Below are positions 1-10,159 of a DNA stretch of 20,122 nucleotides, in pieces. The position numbers were made by a program, and so were the translations under genes. Below the pieces are notes generated by a model that was not told the origin of the DNA, made no database searches, and worked only from the letters and a program-made list of their open reading frames with translations. The DNA lies in the NCBI GenBank assembly GCA_014885115.2, contig WKLE02002525.1, forward strand, positions 1 to 20,122. The letters are read 5' to 3'. The stretch comes from Asterionellopsis glacialis (lineage: Eukaryota > Bacillariophyta > Plagiogrammaphyceae > Rhaphoneidales > Asterionellopsidaceae). How positions within the stretch are numbered: position 1 is the stretch's first letter; every line of letters begins with the position of its first letter.

Positions 1-73
1 TCATGCCTATCTTGTATCGGGTCATATTTTTTACCCTAATGAAGAAATAAAATTTGTGAAAAAAAAGGTATGA

Positions 74-331
74 AAATATGTGAAGATTGGTGTGAGATTC
101 CACTATAATGCTGGCCAGCTGGTTTTTGGTAGAAATATGTTATTTAACATTCAACACAAAGCAAATTGGGAACTCATACATAGTAGGAAATAAGCTAGAA
201 TTGCTAGTAATAATCAGTGTGAAAACGCAAAGAGAATCAAACACGATTTTAAAGTAGGTGATAAAGCCCTACTAGAAAGCAATTGGTCCAACCTGAGTAA
301 AATACAAACAACCACACTGCACATTGTAGAG
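74..331 (+). pseudogene. C-terminal remnant of a Ty3/gypsy-type integrase
   Basis: One frame reads from 74 (after a TGA at 71-73). It contains GQLVFGRNMLFNIQHKANWE, then a basic stretch, then FKVGDKALLE. This order is the usual end of a gypsy-type integrase: the 'P-x-Q-L-V-F-G-R-D' block after the catalytic core, followed by the small C-terminal K-V-G-D-x-V fold. A TAA at 191-193 interrupts it where relatives usually carry Gln or Lys, so it cannot make a full protein. The catalytic D,D,E region is not in the window. The frame stays open to 415, but the resemblance fades near 331, where opposite-strand LINE sequence begins. The pieces are what I see; the family assignment is by remembered similarity. 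Confidence 0.72.
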
Positions 332-335
332 TTCT

Positions 336-1251
336 ACCATCATGATAAGGACCTTCCATGTTGTAGTGTTATAATCATTAACATTATCCATATTGATAGT
401 AGGTGTGAACTGTGAATGAGTGGTTTGTAAAGGCCAAGATGGAGTTTGGATGTAGATGTAGATGTCTGCTTGTTCCACCTGTTGTACAGGTTGTATACTT
501 CTGAAGGCAAAATAGTTGTATTCATTATTAGGCAATCTGGTTGTTGTAGATTGGTTATGAATGTTCATGCCTCTTCATGGAGTTTGTCCAGATTATAGTC
601 ATAAGTCCCTTGTAGAATTTCATGGGTGACATGACCAGTGCCAGTGAATCCTAAATGGAATGCTTTTCTGATTTTCTGAGGGGTGTTGATTGAGCAAGAC
701 AATAATGTGCTTCAGAGTGATGCAATAAGTGTTTGTGGGTACTATTGGCATCACAGACTTCTTTCCATGCCTTCCTCTGTTTTGGACTTTTTCCATCAGC
801 AAGGACCTCTATGAAATATACTGAACTTTGTTTCTTAATTGATAGGTTGCATGCAATATATTTTTACATTCGCTTGTTTGATTCCCTTGCTGCTTTGTTG
901 GATAGTGCTTTTTCAACCATGAGATTGTTGTCTTGAGCTGAATTGAGGGCCTTTTCCTGGAGCCACTCCTCTCTATGCTGAGCTGCTTCTATTTGTATCA
1001 AAGTCAAATTAGTACGTAATGTTCTAATCTCTGGATTGCTTCTCTGTGATCTGTAGTGGGAAGTAATGCATTTGATAGCTTATCTTCCAATGTCTAAGTA
1101 GTTGCCCTGCTTGTATAAGTTTTTTGGAAATTGGATACCCATATAGTTTGTGACATACTTTGTTTTCTGCTGCTAGGGCAATATTAGTAAAGATTTTGTC
1201 AATCTTATTGAGAGCTTCTTGATGATATTGTGTCCATTGATGTGGTTTCAA
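336..1251 (-). pseudogene. LINE-type (non-LTR) reverse transcriptase fragment, frameshifted
   Basis: The coding signal runs from 1251 down to about 336 through at least three frames. First comes a helical basic segment (IALAAENKVCHKLYGYP, then KLIQAGQLLRHWK). The next frame has LRTNLTLIQIEAAQHREEW. The last frame has YDYNLDKLHEEA and, near 418-485, TSTSTSKLHLGLYKPLI. The last block matches the segment just before the palm of LINE-type reverse transcriptases in diatoms, usually 'TSTSPSGRHLGHYKALI'. The changes Ser-Pro-Ser-Gly to Ser-Thr-Ser-Lys, stops (for example a TGA after HEEA) and shifts show it is dead. The catalytic palm is absent; the fragment stops at the integrase remnant. No endonuclease domain is visible. 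Identification is from memory of the family, not a search. Confidence 0.62.
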
Positions 1252-2059
1252 GATAGCTCAGACTCCTAGACACAAGTCCAATTGACATTATTTGACCAGT
1301 AGCTCCAACCTTTGAGGTCAAGTTGGAAATGTCCTATAAGCATGCAAGTTAAGGCTAGAGGACAAAAAGACTTTGAAACTCAATAAACACATCAGAGAGG
1401 ACATTCTGGTCACTCCTGAATAGATTTTATGTGACCCTAGTAACAAAATTTATCTCAGAATTCCAACAAAAAAATGTCCCTTTAAGTCACCAGTCACGTA
1501 AATTTTGTGGTACAGTCAAAAAATTAACGCCAGCCCATTATTTTTTTTACATGACACACTCATGAATTTTTTCTCAACTCGACATTTTTCTTTTCGTGCG
1601 CCAAATTTATTTATGCAACTGATGCGCCCAAAAAATTGCATTCCTTGACATACAAAATTTACAGACTCATTTACAAATTTGCACCAACTGAAATAAAAAA
1701 TTGTCAACTTGGCTTAATAAACAAGAACAGACTGACAAAAAAATATACTCTGATCCTTGGAAAAGTGTAGAAGTCACAAAAATTATGTTACAGAAACAAT
1801 TAAAAAAGGTTTCTGGTTCATTCCCAAAAATTGTCATTCACAGAAAAAAAATGTTTGCTTAAACAAAAAAGGTTACTGTGTCAATAAAAACAAGTGCTTT
1901 GATGAAATAAATAATTTACTACTGCAGCAATGTGAAATTGACAAATAAATTGTTGCTTTTGGATACAAAACCAAGTGACTGATTCATATAAAAAACTCAC
2001 TACAAATATTTTTCATTAAACTAAACATTTTTTTCTGAAAGAATGCAATCTTTCATAAC
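1252..2059. other. AT-rich stretch with no gene recognised
   Basis: Only short open frames occur here, with low-complexity Lys/Asn-rich or Phe/Ser-rich translations that follow the A/T composition. Runs of A or T of 6-9 bases are frequent (for example around 1470, 1541 and 1850). I see no tRNA, no terminal repeat and no recognisable protein motif. Confidence 0.6.
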
Positions 2060-2385
2060 TTAAACAGCAGCACTATGCAATGATTTATGTCTTGCCCTTT
2101 TGGCATAAGACCTTGTCTCCAAAATTTCTTCCTGTTCAGAATCTTCCTCATAGTCTTTGTATGGTTTTCTGTTGTTAATATTGTTGCTGTTGTTGTGCTT
2201 GTGGAAGTTGATATTATGCTAAAAGATGATATGGTCTTCCAGTAGGTGATGTTTGAAATAATCACTTCACCATCATTGAAAGGTTCAAAGTACCAAATAT
2301 CTCCAAGTATGCCTATCAGCAAAATGACCAGCGCACATGTGTTTTCAGCAGTTTTGCAAGCTGTCTTCATCGCATTGGACACCAA
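2060..2385 (-). pseudogene. Possible C-terminal tail of an unknown protein, acidic then basic
   Basis: In one minus frame ending at a TAA at 2060-2062 the translation is Asp/Glu-rich (DYEEDSEQEEILETRSYAKR) and then Lys/Arg/His-rich, with an Asn-rich run before it. Charged tails of this kind end many transposon-encoded proteins. Other frames of the same stretch are open but carry no recognisable motif, and no ATG-led frame covers the whole region. It may be the 3' end of a decayed gene, or composition only. Confidence 0.25.
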
Positions 2386-2724
2386 TCAATGGCACCTTGT
2401 TTCAAGCAATGAAAGTTAATAGCTTGGAGCATCTTCAAATAGCAGTGGAATCAAGTCTTGAAAAGCTTGTTGTGTCCGAAAATACAAAAAGGGAAAGCTT
2501 GATCTTATAGACCCTGAGTAGCAATATGAAAAGGATGACAGAGTACATCCAACAAGTGTTGTTCTGCAGGGTCATGATGGTGGAACTGAACATGCTGTAG
2601 CAGTTAATGGGAGTAATTGGCTTTTTTATTCAAATGCTGATGTTGCATTGCCACTCACAAGAGATGTACTTGATTGGTGTGTGATGGGTAAATATGCTTA
2701 TTTTTTTACCAAAACCCAAACTTA
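2383..2724 (+). pseudogene. Fragment of a diatom multi-copy protein, peptidase-like C-terminal block
   Basis: The first part reads SLEHLQIAVESSLEKL. A shift near 2490 changes frame, and the second part reads VVLQGHDGGTEHAVAVNG followed by WLFYSNADVALPLTRDVLDW, ending in TAA near 2722-2724. A His in 'T-x-H-A/S-V' followed by 'W/I-F-D-S-N-x-x-x-A-L-P-L' recurs in a repeated diatom protein family that I associate with transposons. The His then Asp/Asn order resembles the second half of a papain-fold cysteine peptidase. Here the Asp of F-D-S-N is Tyr. An in-frame TAG (after LIDPE) and the shift show decay. It faces the transposase-like frame with about 195 bp between their ends. Function is inferred only weakly. 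Confidence 0.4.
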
Positions 2725-2918
2725 AGGAGGAAAGGCACAGTAAAATGAAAAATCAAGTAAAAGAAAAGAGGACAATTGTATACAAAGTTTGGTGGAAGGT
2801 AAGAACCTACATGTAACAAAGAAAGAAGAAAAAAAACTAAGAAAAAAATACATATTCACAAAAAGAGAAAGAAATCAAAGTATAATTTGTTTATTTTAGA
2901 TATGATGTATTACAATTC

Positions 2919-4140
2919 ATCATTTCATTCTATTCTTGGTTTGACAACAAAAACCTTGGTCTTATCATCAATATTACTTTCAATATTTTTTGTTATAATG
3001 TTCTCAATAATGTAAGCAGGTGCAAGAATGTCTTCTATCTTAATCATAATATATATCCATTCTCCACATGCATTACATTACATTCCATTTGTGTATGGTT
3101 TAAGAGTACTGTGTGTTCTTCTGATGGTCTAGTAGAATGAGTTGCTTTAGCATAAATACCAGCATGGTAACCATGTTTGTCCTGTGTGGGTACTTCAATA
3201 AAACACCATAACTTGGGTATCCTCTTATAAAGCATCTGGCTAGTTTGATAACAAAAATCATGCCAAGCTCTTTTTGAGCAATAAGATGGATGTGCTCAAA
3301 ATAAATTCCCTTCAGAATATTCATTTCTGTCCCAATTATGACAGACCTGCCCACAACATCTTCTAACATAATTTATTAGTGTTGAATCCAAAAAATATGC
3401 TTTGTGAGAACCAAAATTTGTAGTGCACTGCAGTGTGTTTTTGTCATCATCATTTGGTGTCAGTAAATGTACTGCAAGCCTTTTTTGGACTTTGAAAATG
3501 TATTTTGTTTTCATCCACATATTATTCAGCAAGGTTCAGAAGGTCTTTTTCATAATATAATACAGCAGTTTACTCTGCTAGAATATCACAACGTCTTTGT
3601 GCCATTCCAGCTTGATTCTTAGTGTTGGCAATATGATGATTTTCATTTCTTGTCATGTTAGATGAAATTTGGTTGTTTTAAGGCCTAAATTTTCTGTTTG
3701 TTGAACTTTTCCTTTGCCCCAAATATGTGTTTATATGCAGGCAACGTGTTGAGACCCTTTTTTTTGTACTTCATCCAAGCTTTGCAAGCCAGTAAATGCT
3801 CAAAATGATGAATGTAGTCAGTAATCTCATCATGTTTGTCTTTTCCAGCTCTTTTCAGATAACATACTTTGCCAATGTGTGTTTGCTAGGTAATAACATA
3901 TGCAAGCAGTAGACCTGCATATTCAGCTGCTTTTTATTTATTTTGTCATTGAGGTGAAGCCTTTGTTGAAGGTGACAATAGGCATATCTCTATCACTTTG
4001 ATGCTGACATGCTTTGGATACCATAACATAAATGTCATCAAAGCTTTTAAATTTTGTCCATTGCCTAATACCTTTTCATTAAAATGCAATATGGCCTTTT
4101 TGTCTACACACTTACTACCAACTTACTGAATCCAAAGCAA
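2919..4140 (-). pseudogene. Transposase-like protein, C-terminal half
   Basis: This is the downstream half of the broken frame that begins at 7083. Reading from 4140 down, several frames give ordered family blocks: CQHQSDRDMPIVTFNKGFTS, KAAEYAGLLLAYVIT, KDKHDEITDYIHHFEHLLAC, then GLKTTKFHLT, then NHHIANTKNQAGMAQRRCDI, then PKLWCFIEVP with a HAGIYAKATH block, and KVFVVKPRIE ending in TGA at about 2919. The 'R-Q-S-D-R-D-x-P', 'G-x-x-L-K-x-x-K-F-H' and final 'V-V-K-P-R' blocks are typical of a large diatom protein family that I regard as a transposase related to Plavaka-type enzymes. Stops and frame changes occur about every 100 codons. The half is separated from its N-terminal part by the Penelope-like insertion. 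About 100 residues expected between the halves are not visible. Confidence 0.55.
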
Positions 4141-4181
4141 ACCACTGTCTTGATTTAGGTTCCAAATGTGTTCATAGTTTC

Positions 4182-5515
4182 ATTGAAATCTACAAAGAAT
4201 CACTCAGACCACTAAACTCTACCTGTCTTGCCTGATCTTTAGACATGGAAGACCATTTTGCACACTTTTACCTCACCACTAAAGTTCACAAAACACCATG
4301 GAAAACTTTTCCTGTTGCTTCAGTTAGTGGCAGTCTCCTTCATGGACTTGGATGCTGGTTAGATCAACAGCTACAACCATTTGTCAAACAATTACTAAGC
4401 TTTACACCCAGCTCCTACAATGTCAAATGCCAACTCCAATGACAATCACTCCATAGACATAGACAATACAGACTATTCACCTGCAATGCCATCTCAATGT
4501 ACACTAATATTGATACCGATCATGCACTCAAAACATTATTAACCTTTCTAAAAGATCCTCCATCATCATCTTTTAAACCCAGCCCAGAACCTATTATCAA
4601 ATGCCTTGACATAATCATGCATAACAATATGTTCCAGTTCAGAAACACTTTCTGGCATCAATTTCAAGGCACAGCAATGGGTACACTACCCAGTGCTTCA
4701 TACGCCTCACTTTATCAAGGCAACCAGGAATATTGCCTTTTAAAAGTTTACAAACAACACCTACCTGTCTTCAAACGATACATCAATGATTGCAAATGCA
4801 TTTAGGCTTGTCATCCTGACCCAGAAGTTGACCGCAACAACTGGCTAGCCTTTCAAGACTCCTTCAATTTTGGAAAACTAACATGGGAATTCACCCCTTT
4901 ATGTTATTCTGTTTCATTTTTGGATCTTCAGATATCATTAACTTTCAACAGGATTGTCAAAACATCCCTCAAAGAAAAAACAATGAACCTTTACTTGTAT
5001 TTACCACCACACACAGCACACACACCAGGTGTTATTTTTGGTTAAATCTCTGGCATGCTTTATTGGTGTAACTGTCTCATTGACAACCCTACCGAACTCA
5101 AACAAGCTATCCAAAACTTTCATCAACAATTACTAGCAAGAGTCTAAACAACAGTCTATCTTCAACCTCTGTTTGGAAAAGCTGCAGAAAAAATACATCA
5201 GACCAAACTTCATTCAACCACCTTAGTCCCCCATTTGAAAAACATAATGCACAAGATTTATCAAGAAGACTTATTCAACAGCACTTCCAAAATTATCTCT
5301 TAGAACCAAGAAATGAACCAACATCACCCAACCTACCTATTATTCAAGGTGCCTCCATCAATACCAAGAGGTTGATTATTGCTTACCATTGACCATGCAA
5401 TCTACGTAATTGTCTATTCACAAGACAAATTAAAGACTCGCTACTTGACAAAACCCAAATTATCCACATCCCAACCCTCCGCAAACACCCACATAATGGA
5501 TCTTCATACAACTAG
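4182..5515 (+). pseudogene. Penelope-like reverse transcriptase, broken
   Basis: The frame from 4182 reads KESLRPLNS, then FYLTTKVHKTPWKTFPVASV and SGSLLHGLG (fingers), SMYTNIDTDHAL (palm motif A, Asp in YTNID), FQGTAMGTLPSASYASLY (usually GTAMGTPPAPPYATLY), then RYINDCKCI where relatives have F-I-D-D. The first catalytic Asp of that pair is Asn (codon 4785-4787). Downstream come WEFTPL, SVSFLDLQISL and NLYLYLPPHTAHTPGVIFG of the thumb region. At about 5205-5225 the reading shifts by one base into a frame with TKRLIIAYH, a TGA, then PCNLRNCLFTRQIKD, ending in TAG at 5513-5515. In-frame stops: TGA 4218-4220, TGA 4440-4442, TAG 4803-4805, TAA near 5043, TAA near 5145. With the lost Asp this copy is inactive. 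Assignment to the Penelope-like branch rests on the 'K-V/I-H-K' fingers and the 'H-x-x-H-P-P-G' thumb. Confidence 0.72.
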
Positions 5516-5677
5516 GTGGGCAAATACTAGCACACCATTTAAAAGAATTCTTTTTTTTTGGATTTTCAATCTTTTTTGAACCCCTATTTGGGATGGTGAT
5601 AATCCAGGTTTACCTTTTACTGGTTTTCTAAACTACGTCATTTGACTTAAAACCGTTAATAAAAAACCACCAACTTT

Positions 5678-5745
5678 ACGGGCTCAGAATTTCACTGATG
5701 AAGAAAAATTGAAAGCCAAGGTGCCCATGGCTTTGAAATTCCCGT
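5678..5745 (+). repeat. Compound stem-loop near the retroelement 3' end
   Basis: ACGG (5678-5681) can pair with CCGT (5742-5745), and GAATTTCA (5687-5694) with TGAAATTC (5734-5741). Inside them AAAGCCA (5712-5718) matches TGGCTTT (5728-5734). The loop begins with CTGATGA (5695-5701), and GAAA occurs at 5735-5738. These two words are the conserved boxes of hammerhead ribozymes, which some Penelope-like elements carry. The helix that should separate them directly does not form here, so I call only a structured region. Confidence 0.45.
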
Positions 5746-5788
5746 CTTTTCAAATCTAGTGCAGATAACTACACTAGTTTTATTTTTT

Positions 5789-7083
5789 TATATTACATTG
5801 GATAAACTAGTCACATACTTTGAATGGGAGGCATACCTGAAACACAAATGATCTGCACCTTCACAGTCACCAATGACACAAACTAATTTTAGTTTGAGAT
5901 GTATGTTACAGTTTGTATGATCACCTATGATCAAATCACATATGAAACCTTCATCTTTTGAACCACAATGAAGTCTTTTAACATCAATTGAAGTACATGA
6001 TGATAGTTACTATTGTTATGACCTTTCAGAGCATCTATTCCCTGGTCATTATCAGCCACATTGTCAAAAGGCCATTTGAATGCCTTTTGACATATCCTAA
6101 AGGTCTCCAAGCATGCCATTGATTACAAGTCTCTCAAAAAATATCAATAAAGAGAACATAACAGGCTCTAGTGTGGCATTTATAAAATTGCCTAGATTGG
6201 TACCATCAATGTACATCACAATGCCAACAAAAAAAACATCCTTTGGCCCAGTGCAGGTTTCCTTGATGGAATTGTGATAAACAGTACCTTTATGCAATTC
6301 ATCCACATCAAGTGTATCAAGGCTATACTTGTCTTGAAATTTAACAGGATTGTCTTCAGGTTGAATAAGTATATTTCTGGTTGCATAAGTCTTTCATCAT
6401 TTAACGATGATGCAAGCATTGCCTTGAAGTTCAAAACTGCTAAGGACGCAAATCATTGACAATCTATTTGATAAGGTAAGAATTGAGGTTTCATAGGAGA
6501 GCTTTTGAAATGCTTTTCAAGATAACTCATATGTTTTTCAATAGAAGGCATGTTAGAATGAAACGTGACTTCAGCCATTGTAGCATCTACTGTCCATTTT
6601 ATGATATCATCAAAAAAATAAAGCCGGCTGCCAATGAGCATAAGTTTACATGATAATTTCATAAAGCATCTAGTTTCTTTTGAAAAACTTTGGAGGTCTA
6701 GACCTGTCAGACAGAATTTCTTGCAAACCAAAGATACATACTGTAGGTTCAGGGAGATTATCAAAAAAGACATTGGGTTCAATTTCAGTATCAAAATTTT
6801 CAACATCTCCTTCAGGATACAAAGGATCATCAAGAATTGCATTGTACTTGTCTGTTACATTCTGGTATGGAATTGTAGCCTTTGTCTGTATTGTTGGATT
6901 TGTTTTTTTACCAGGATTGATCATTTGGTGGGAAGACGGTTGGTTAATATTAACACCCCACTGATTGACTGCAAGACAAAACAAATTGTTCATCAAGTGT
7001 GATGTATAGGATCAAGAGGAATGACATAGCACTTCACAACCAGGACAAACAAGATGCAATTTAGCTCTAACATTACAATTCAT
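5789..7083 (-). pseudogene. Transposase-like protein, N-terminal half
   Basis: An ATG at 7083-7081 opens a frame beginning MNCNVRAKLHLVCPGCEVLC, a cluster of Cys that could bind zinc, then a TGA where Arg (CGA) fits. The frame goes on to about 6670, and a second frame carries YFFDDIIKWTVDATMAEVTF. After a TGA at 6453-6455 the same frame reads VLNFKAMLASSLNDERLMQP. A third frame (6306-6097) has DELHKGTVYHNSIKE, GIVMYIDGTN and ATLEPVMFSLLIFFER. Further on are NYHHVLQLMLKDFIVVQKM and, after a shift near 5935, HLKLKLVCVIGDCEGADHL and RYASHS. The order 'D-E-x-H-x-G', 'D-G-T-x...L-E-P-V-M-F', 'V-I-G-D-x-x-G-x-D' is that of a repeated diatom protein that I regard as a Plavaka-like transposase. The enzyme would bind and cut element ends in the nucleus; this copy is inactive. 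Confidence 0.6.
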
Positions 7084-7611
7084 TATTTTCATTCATGTAT
7101 CCATTAATTTGTTGCAGGAAAAAAAATGATAAATTACAGTATTTTTTGTTTTTAAAGACATATGATTGATATGACTATTAAAAAAATAAACTTGACCAAT
7201 GCAATATAAGTTTACACAACAGAAATTTTAATTCGTCTGTATCACATAAATATGCAACCAATTTTTCATGTATACAGTATTTTATGTCACTCTGCACAAT
7301 ATTTTATGTCAGTTCCAGAGAAATTAGGCTAGTGAAGGACACAGAATTTAAGTGACCTACCAATGCTTTTGATTGACTTATGGACAGACTTTATCCCTGA
7401 GTGGCTTGGACTTCCTTTCTGGTATATACTGGATTTGCCAAACACAAATTCCCAGCTTTTTTGCCAGTCTGGAGAAGAAGATGAGACAAGGAATAAGAAT
7501 TATCCCTGTATATTTATATATCATTTTAAATTTCACTAGGGTCGATATGGAAAACAATTACAGAATATAAAACTATAGTATTATTTATAACTACTACAGG
7601 TATATATTATG
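7084..7611. other. Intergenic stretch between two broken minus-strand frames
   Basis: AT-rich with no coding signal on either strand that I trust. It lies upstream of the ATG of the transposase-like frame, so it would hold that gene's promoter and the 3' end of the upstream frame. The word tattttatgtca occurs twice (near 7279 and 7301). No clear TATA arrangement or terminal repeat stands out. Confidence 0.45.
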
Positions 7612-10149
7612 CTACATAGTGTACTTCACAGTCAGCACAAGAAATTTGACAGCAGTTATCTTGTTTGTAGATTCCAGAACATGCACCTTATCATCCATAT
7701 TCTGCAGCTTGCTCCAATCTCCATGATTATGTGAGCAGTTGGTACTTGTATTTTCTTGCTTATTCTCTTGTCTGGAAGACAAATCCTGCCTTGAAAGCCT
7801 TGAGCCCCAGGAGCTGCCACTAGTAACTGGCTGGAAGTCCAATCAACATGGTTCACAAATACCATACCAGCAGGTCTCATCATTGTGCTGCAACCCAACT
7901 GGACACCCATAAACTGGATTTTTCTCACTAACCTTGTATTGTTCATTTTTGTTTTGTTGACTCCACTCCTCTTTGCTTTTTTTTGGCATGTCTCCTATGC
8001 ACAGTCTTTTGGGAGCAACAATCTCTTCTTCTTCCTCCTCTTCTCACACCACATACTGGAACTCTTATTCTTATTCTCACTTGACATACTGGAACTAGAT
8101 TTTTTCTTGGCAATCCATGCTTTGTTAATTGTCCTCACACTTATTGATGTACTCTCCTCTTCTGTCTCTGTGCTGCTGCATTCTTGAACATCAAATACAG
8201 TACTTTCTGTTGCCACCATCAATGTGGTATCATTTGTCAGCTGGCTTGCGTCACTTTCATGTGCTTCCTGATCAACCACAGTAATTGGGTGTACTTCTGT
8301 TGTACTATGGCTGTCATTCTGACTGGTCAATCTCTTAATCATATCTTCTAACAAACACTTTTCTCTTAGCTGCCTCTCAACCCAAGTCAAAAAGTCATCA
8401 CCAGTTAATGCAGTGGATGGTTCAGGAGACAATACTCCTGTTACATTTGTGACAACAGAATTATCAGCAACAGAAACAAGAGGTAGTCCATGCTTATTAT
8501 TCTCTGGAAGAGGCAAAGAAAGAGTAAGCCTCACAATGCACTATCATATTAGTACAGTTTATAACAACATAAGAATCAGAACAGGAGTATGATGTACCCT
8601 TTTCAAAAACATAGCCTATAGGGTTTCTGTTGCCCAACACAGTAAGATAGCCCTCAGGCATTTCCTGTTTAATTTTCTTTCTCTGCGTGCGGGAAATTCC
8701 AAACTTTGTTGTTAACTTGTTCTGTAATGTCTGAAGGTGACAGTCTAAGTGAACCTGTTTAAACAAAGTCCAGCAAATGCCTTCTGATAATTGAGACCTT
8801 CAATGATTCAACAATGATTTTCTGTTTGTACAAATTAAAATACCATTTTTTCTGATTGTCTTCGAAAACCTGGACACACTATTGTCTAACCAACTATTGT
8901 TTCCACCCACATCTACATATTGAACTAATGGTACAAGAGATTCCATGTGATTTATCTTTACTTTTTTTTACTGTGCTTAGTGTGATCTAGTGCAAAAAGC
9001 TCATGATTGTGATAACCCGCAATTGGTTGCTTGTTTGGTCATGTAATATTTAGTGGATTTACGGCATTACCAATATGTGAAGTATAGACTTTTTGTTCAT
9101 CTTGTATGCAGCCAGTGTAAAGCATTATGAGTTCAGCAACAAATGCATGCACATCATTTTCATCAATATTTTCAGCTTATGACTTTGCATCATTACTGAT
9201 TAGAGACCTAAACTTGCAAAGGTTGAGGGCATAGCTGTATGTTATTTATCCCTTGTTCATGGGGACTTCATTCATTTCTTTTTTCTGGTGCTACTCCACC
9301 GCCAGCACTAGCTTCTGAAAACACCAGATTGCTCTCTTCTCTGAGACAAGTTGATCATAAATAGCATTAAGCTGCTTGTGGACTGCCAAATCAGATCCCC
9401 TGGACAAAGAAGTGACATACAATGAACCATTGTTCCCAATTTGCTTGGCAACATGTTTTTGTACTTGTTCTACACAACCCACATTTGTTGCGGCTGCTGT
9501 GTCCTCTTGTAGCAATGATGTGCTCTTGTTATCAGGTTACTTTGTTCTTGTTGACTATGTTGTAGATCCATTTGAATGTCATGAAAAATTCTGACAGAGT
9601 GTGTATCATCATACAGATCTTCTTCTACATTTGTATCCTGTCCAACATTTTGTTGAGAAAATTCCAGCAACCCTTTTCTGAATCAATCTCCCTGGTAAGG
9701 AAAATGAATGAAAAAGAACCCAGAGCTCCTGGACTTTTTTTTCAGTGTGGTGTAGCAGGTACAGATGCTCTCTTTATTACTGATGTGCTACCTGTGCTCT
9801 TCTTTCTATGTGTATTTGTCAGTATATCCTAAATCCTCTTATTTTTGCATCTGCTGGCTTGCAGAACTTGATAAAACTTGCTTTGCTTCACCATCAACAA
9901 TGGCAGAACAAGGAATGGTAGTATTGCAGCAAAGCACTTTTGTGCATCCTTGTTGCTACCATATACAAATCATGCTGGTAGGTTGTTGTGTTCTAAATGT
10001 GTCTTGCACACTAATTTGTGCTGCATTTGACTCGATGCATTCAACCGAACTTGTTTTTCAAGTGTTTTGAGTGTTTGTGAATTCACTGCCAATGTTTTAT
10101 CATCACAGATATTTTTTATTTCTCTAGTCTCCCTTTTTTTGTTTCTTGA
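7612..10149 (-). pseudogene. Large broken reading frame of unknown function, probably transposon-encoded
   Basis: Coherent protein-like sequence runs from about 10149 down to 7612 in pieces. 10149-9850 has ETREIKNICDD, TLKTLEKQVRL and GSNKDAQKCFAAILPF, with a TGA at 9972-9970. 9670-9470 is acidic. About 9527-9030 is one frame with stops, including TAG 9293-9291. 8946-8497 begins MESLVPLVQYVDVGGNNSWL, with a TGA at 8802-8800, and has KFGISRTQRKKIKQEMPEGY. 8534-7656 is Ser/Thr/Glu-rich, then Lys-rich, with a TAG at 7997-7995. 7911-7612 carries a Cys/His cluster C-x5-H-x4-C-x4-C-x2-C (7846-7911). Most stops fit a C-to-T change in Arg or Gln codons. I do not recognise the family. The acidic and Lys-rich segments and the possible zinc cluster would suit a DNA-associated protein. 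It has the same direction as the transposase-like frame 530 bp downstream. Confidence 0.45.
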
Positions 10150-10159
10150 AATGTATTAT

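Larger units (their letters stand above)
4141..5788 (+). mobile_element. Penelope-like retroelement inserted in the transposase-like gene
   Basis: The limits are set by where the minus-strand transposase reading stops on each side (last clear codons near 5789 and first again near 4140). Between them the + strand carries a broken reverse transcriptase (4182-5515) and a structured 3' region (5678-5745). The word actagttt occurs near 5772 and its inverse aaactagt near 5805, which may mark the 3' edge. I cannot see a clear target-site duplication, and the 5' part of the element is missing, which is the usual 5' truncation of retroelements. No GIY-YIG endonuclease is visible. Confidence 0.5.

Noticed and set aside
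1516..1948. Short frames on both strands
   Set aside because: Their Lys/Asn or Phe/Ser content follows the A/T runs; no motif and no ATG with a good context.
5695..5738. Hammerhead ribozyme
   Set aside because: CTGATGA and GAAA are present, but the helix that must join them directly is offset by more than ten bases, and no cleavage-site stem is found.
7885..8187. Plus-strand frame with a long hydrophobic, Phe/Leu-rich translation that looks like membrane segments
   Set aside because: It is the mirror image of the Lys/Ser-rich minus-strand segment of the broken frame; AAG/AAA on one strand reads as CTT/TTT on the other.
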